DNA of 7,355 bases from Solirubrobacteraceae bacterium (GTDB taxonomy: Bacteria > Actinomycetota > Thermoleophilia > Solirubrobacterales > Solirubrobacteraceae): positions 1 to 7,355 of the forward strand of contig JAICUS010000297.1 of NCBI GenBank assembly GCA_025935735.1, in the 5' to 3' direction. The translations under genes and the position numbers were made by a program. The stretch's first letter is position 1, and every line of letters begins with the position of its first letter. Shown in pieces: positions 5,119-7,355 of this stretch. A model generated the notes under the pieces. The model was not told where the DNA came from. It worked only from the letters and a program-made list of their open reading frames with translations, and ran no database searches.

Positions 5119-5516
5119 ATGGGAAATCTGACGCCGACCCAGTCACAAAGCGACGGGACTGCGCGAACCGCGATCTCCGAGGGCATGGTCGCCCTGCTCA
5201 AAGAGTTCTACGGCGTCGGGCCCACCCAGGCCAAGACCTATTACCACGACGATCTCGTCGTCTGCCTGATGCGCGGCGGCTTCACCCGCGTCGAACAGAC
5301 CCTGCTCGAAGGCGGCCGCTCGGCCGCCGTCATCCAGCAACGCATGGAATTCCAAGACGTCATGCGCGAACGCTTCGTCGCCGTCGTCGAAAATGCCACC
5401 GGCCGCCAGGTCGTCGTTTCATGAGCGGCAACCAACAAGACCCCGACATGATCTGCGAAGTCTTCGTGTTCGCCCCCACCGACCTCATCGACGATCGCGA
5501 CCCCCGCGCACCCTAA
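5119..5516 (+). pseudogene. DUF2294/MpsC-family gene (second copy) with a late frameshift
   Basis: From 5119 to the TGA at 5424 the frame encodes 101 residues of a DUF2294/MpsC protein: GMVALLKEFYGVGPTQAKTY, DDLVVCLMRGGFTRVEQTLL, RMEFQDVMRERFVAVVENATGRQVVV. It then stops early. The missing end lies in another plus frame directly after: FMSGNQQDPDMICEVFVFAPTDL, ending at the TAA at 5514-5516. In the first copy the same place reads GRTVLAFISNYHVGPDLAVELFWL, so the match is residue for residue if one T is added to the TTT at 5417-5419. The fault is therefore a single base lost from a T run, by mutation or sequence error. The truncated form would lack the last beta strand of the fold. With the base restored the product is about 132 residues, normal for the family. 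The ribosome binding site and promoter region look intact. Confidence 0.85.
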
Positions 5517-5560
5517 GCCCTCCACACCGGGCCCAAGACGGGACCGCGGGACGCTCGCCG

Positions 5561-5574
5561 GGCGGCCGGCCGCC
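5561..5574. terminator. Palindrome between convergent genes, possible bidirectional terminator
   Basis: GGCGGCCGGCCGCC is a perfect 14-bp palindrome placed in the 79-bp gap between the convergent MpsC-like and ATPase genes. Its arms match the stem of the two hairpins at 3646-3717. As a hairpin it could form at most a 5-bp stem with a 4-nt loop, and no T run flanks it. Confidence 0.35.
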
Positions 5575-5595
5575 GCGTCATGCCGGGACCACCGC

Positions 5596-6021
5596 CTACC
5601 ACGCCAGCTCGCACCACACCGATGTGCACCCGTCGGCGTCCCGGAGCACCCCCCATCCCAGCGAGACCCGGTCGACCAACACCAATCCCATGCCCCCGGG
5701 CACCTCCTGGCCTGACTCCGCGATCCGCGGCATCAGCGACGAGCCGTCATCGATCACCACCACCCGCAAGACCTCCCCGACCACGAGCTCGATGCGGATC
5801 ATCGCCTGCGGGCCGGCACCCGCGTGACGGACACTGTTGGTCACCAACTCGCTGACAATCAGACCCACATCGATGGCCAAACGCTCCGTAAGCCTGCCAT
5901 CCAACCGCGCCAACACCGCCCGCCGCGCGACGAGCACCTGGCGCCAGTGGGCGCCGATGCTCGACCCGGGCCGTGAGCGGTGGCGGCGTATGGTGCGGCG
6001 GTGCTCGAGCAGTCCGCGCAT
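5596..6021 (-). CDS. RsbW-like ATP-binding protein (anti-sigma-factor-type HATPase)
   Basis: A 141-residue protein with the GHKL ATPase fold of small anti-sigma kinases such as RsbW and SpoIIAB. N-box: VGLIVSELVTNSVRHA (Glu58, Asn62). G1 box: VVVIDDGSSLMPRI (Asp91-Asp92-Gly93). G2 box: EVPGGMGLVLVDRVSLGWG. The C-terminal strand CTSVWCELAW closes the domain. Such proteins bind sigma factors or STAS proteins and phosphorylate the latter on Ser. Three STAS domains nearby are natural partners, but all lack that Ser. The start is uncertain: the frame stays open up to 6372, but residues before the Met at 6021 look random and face a separate gene remnant on the other strand. The first strand of the fold, usually before the ARRAVLARL helix, is poorly matched (GSSIGAHWRQVLVARRAVL), so the front may have been altered by the event that created the head-to-head overlap with the HD-GYP remnant. 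Confidence 0.85.
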   Translation of the reverse strand: MRGLLEHRRTIRRHRSRPGSSIGAHWRQVLVARRAVLARLDGRLTERLAIDVGLIVSELVTNSVRHAGAGPQAMIRIELVVGEVLRVVVIDDGSSLMPRIAESGQEVPGGMGLVLVDRVSLGWGVLRDADGCTSVWCELAW

Positions 6022-6396
6022 CAGCGCGCCGCCGTCGACGTGGCCACCGAGCAGAGCGCTGAGCAGTTCGCCGCGGTCATGCTCCTCGCCGAGCGCCTCG
6101 ACCTTCGCGACGCGGGCAACGCCCGGCACTCCGAGACGGTCGGACGGCTCGCCCGGCGGGCTGGCGCTTCCGGCGACGAGATCCCGCTGGCGGAGGGCAT
6201 CGTGGCCGTGGCCGACGCACGCGAGGCGATGATCGCCGACCGTCCCTACCGTGCCGTTCTGGGTCCGGCCAAGACCGGCGACGAGCTGCGCGCCGGCGCG
6301 AGCGCGCGGCTCGACGCCCGCGTCGTCGGCGCGTTCCCACACACGCTCGGCGCACCGGAGCGGCCGGGACACACGCTCGTGGGGTCGGCCGCGTAG
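5980..6396 (+). pseudogene. HD-GYP domain remnant with the catalytic core deleted
   Basis: An open frame of 138 codons from a GTG at 5980. Residues 31-62 (FAAVMLLAERLDLRDAGNARHSETVGRLARRAG) match the opening helices of an HD-GYP cyclic-di-GMP phosphodiesterase domain. Residues 66-119 (DEIPLAEGIVAVADAREAM, then IADRPYRAVLG, and ARLDARVVGAF) match its closing part. Between them a normal domain has some 85 residues holding the HD pair, the HDxGK motif, the further metal His residues and the GYP motif; here none is present and the two ends are joined at about 6163-6176 without loss of frame. The product could not bind the metal pair or cleave c-di-GMP. An in-frame TGA at 5974 lies just upstream, so any N-terminal sensor part is gone too. 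The 5' end overlaps the ATPase gene head-to-head by about 40 bp. It ends 32 bp from the convergent dehydrogenase. Confidence 0.8.
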
Positions 6397-6428
6397 TCAT
6401 CGACGGGCCGCGGCGCCCAACCGGCTCG

Positions 6429-7355
6429 CTACGGGCTCGCGTGCACGACGACCTTGCCGAACTGGGCGCCGGAGGCCAGCCGCGCGAACGCCTGCTCGAC
6501 GTCGGTCAGCGCGAACACGCGGTCGACGACCGGCCGCACCGCGCCTGCGGCCACGAGATCCATCACGCGGTCGAAGTCCGGGCGGCCGCCGATCGGCGCA
6601 CCGACGATCCGGCCGTGGCGCTGGTAGAGCTCGCGGATGCTGATGTCCGGGGTGTCCCCCGACGTCGCCCCGCAGATGGCCATCGCCCCGCCCATGGCCA
6701 GGCTGCGGATGCTCTGGCGCCAGGTCGCGGCCCCGACGCTGTCGACCACGAGATCCATGCCCTCGCCGCCGGTGACCTCGTGCGCCCAGTCGTCGATGCC
6801 GCCGCCCGAGTGGTCGAACCCGGCCGTCGCGCCCAGCTCGGCGGCGCGCGCGAGCTTCCACGTGTGCCCGCTGGTGACGTACACCGTCGCGCCGGCGGCG
6901 CGGGCCAGCAGCAGCGCGGCGGTGGCGACGCCGCCGCCGGCACCGATGATCAGCGTGCGCGTGCCCAGGCCGCACCCGCCCGCCTTGAGCATCCGGAACG
7001 CGGTCGTGTACGCGGCGGGGACGGCGGCCGCCTCGGCGTCGGACAGATGATCCGGGAGCCGGTGGAGGTTGGCCGCGGGCGCGATCGTGTACTCCGCCAG
7101 GCCGCCCCAGCGCTGCTCGCCAAACACGCCGTATTCCGGGCACATCGAGATCTCGCCGGCGTGGCAGGCCCGGCAGCGGCCGCAGCCGAGGCCGGGGTAG
7201 AGCGTCACCCGCTCGCCCTCCGTCCAGCCGTCAACGCCCTCGCCCAGCACGTCGATGCGCCCCGCCACGTCGCCGCCCGACACGTGCGGCAGCGTGGTCG
7301 GCCGGATGCCCGGCCCTTCCAGGCCGGCACGCACGAACACGTCGAGGTGGTTCAG
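6429..7355 (-). CDS. Zinc-binding medium-chain dehydrogenase, quinone-oxidoreductase-like (5' end cut by right edge)
   Basis: 309 codons of an MDR-superfamily NAD(P)-dependent oxidoreductase; the N-terminal 30 or so residues lie beyond the right edge, and the frame is open to it (LNHLDVFVRAG). The GroES-like part carries the structural zinc lobe, with four Cys in GCGRCRACHAGEISMC. Catalytic zinc ligands are not evident: the place of the usual Cys is NHLD, and the GHE site reads SGGD, as in quinone-oxidoreductase-like members with structural zinc only. The Rossmann part shows TLIIGAGGGVATAALLLARAAGATVYVTS, followed by LARAAELGATAGFDH, and ends with DVEQAFARLASGAQFGKVVVH, typical of the family. 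GTG at 7340 is an internal codon, not the start. The reading frame is clean throughout, unlike the regulatory genes next to it. Substrate cannot be predicted. Confidence 0.93.
   Translation of the reverse strand: MNHLDVFVRAGLEGPGIRPTTLPHVSGGDVAGRIDVLGEGVDGWTEGERVTLYPGLGCGRCRACHAGEISMCPEYGVFGEQRWGGLAEYTIAPAANLHRLPDHLSDAEAAAVPAAYTTAFRMLKAGGCGLGTRTLIIGAGGGVATAALLLARAAGATVYVTSGHTWKLARAAELGATAGFDHSGGGIDDWAHEVTGGEGMDLVVDSVGAATWRQSIRSLAMGGAMAICGATSGDTPDISIRELYQRHGRIVGAPIGGRPDFDRVMDLVAAGAVRPVVDRVFALTDVEQAFARLASGAQFGKVVVHASP

Noticed and set aside
5410..5430. Programmed ribosomal frameshift in the second MpsC-like gene
   Set aside because: The -1 shift needed would occur at GTT TCA, which is not a slippery heptamer, and no strong downstream stem is evident; a lost base in the T run is simpler.
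4038..5516. 492-codon plus-strand frame ending in FMSGNQQDPDM and so on
   Set aside because: Most of it is the antisense of the STAS and MpsC genes. Only its last 30 or so codons are meaningful, as the shifted end of the second MpsC-like gene.
6022..6372. N-terminal extension of the ATPase to a start at 6372
   Set aside because: The extra 117 residues resemble no domain and are antisense to the HD-GYP remnant; the 141-residue form fits the family's usual length.
1..7355. CRISPR array, tRNA or rRNA gene, transposase or integrase
   Set aside because: No regularly spaced direct repeats, no cloverleaf-like segment and no recombinase-type protein was seen on either strand.

Overview
The window is very GC-rich, uses GTG/TTG starts freely and is densely coded. 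Its mix of regulator families (a SigG-type ECF sigma factor with a SnoaL-like tail, STAS proteins, an RsbW-type ATPase, DUF2294/MpsC proteins, an HD-GYP remnant) points to a soil actinobacterium, most likely of the Thermoleophilia/Solirubrobacterales type. That lineage guess rests on gene style and content only; there is no rRNA or marker gene here.

Left part (1-2429): the 5' end of a short-chain dehydrogenase runs off the left edge on the minus strand. After about 420 bp with no convincing gene comes a plus-strand set: an ECF sigma factor (562-1491), a dihydrofolate-reductase-like RibD C-terminal-domain protein (1558-2115) and an EthD-family protein (2112-2429). The last two overlap by an ATGA and are almost certainly co-transcribed.

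Middle part (2445-6396) is a signalling cluster around partner-switching domains. On the minus strand, in transcription order: a STAS protein with a Cys-rich C-terminal extension (4919-4092), an MpsC/DUF2294 protein overlapping it by 20 nt (4111-3740), a 342-bp gap rich in inverted repeats, a small STAS protein (3397-3056), and a decayed response regulator joined to half a STAS domain (3050-2445) with three reading-frame breaks. Divergent from the first STAS gene is a second MpsC/DUF2294 gene (5119-5516), broken by one missing base in a T run. Convergent to that is an RsbW-like ATP-binding protein (6021-5596), whose 5' end overlaps head-to-head with a plus-strand HD-GYP remnant (5980-6396) that has lost its catalytic core by an in-frame deletion.

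Right part: a zinc-binding medium-chain dehydrogenase (quinone-oxidoreductase-like) on the minus strand, cut by the right edge.

The cluster holds the usual parts of a partner switch (STAS antagonists and an anti-sigma-type ATPase) plus two MpsC proteins. All three STAS domains lack the phosphorylatable serine of SpoIIAA/RsbV (Cys, Ala and Glu instead). Either the switch works without that phosphorylation or the locus is drifting. Four of its units (response regulator, half STAS, second MpsC, HD-GYP) show breaks or deletions, while the metabolic genes on either side read cleanly (except a shortened glycine motif in the SDR). This looks like an accessory regulatory region undergoing decay, with STAS-MpsC as the most interesting surviving pair.
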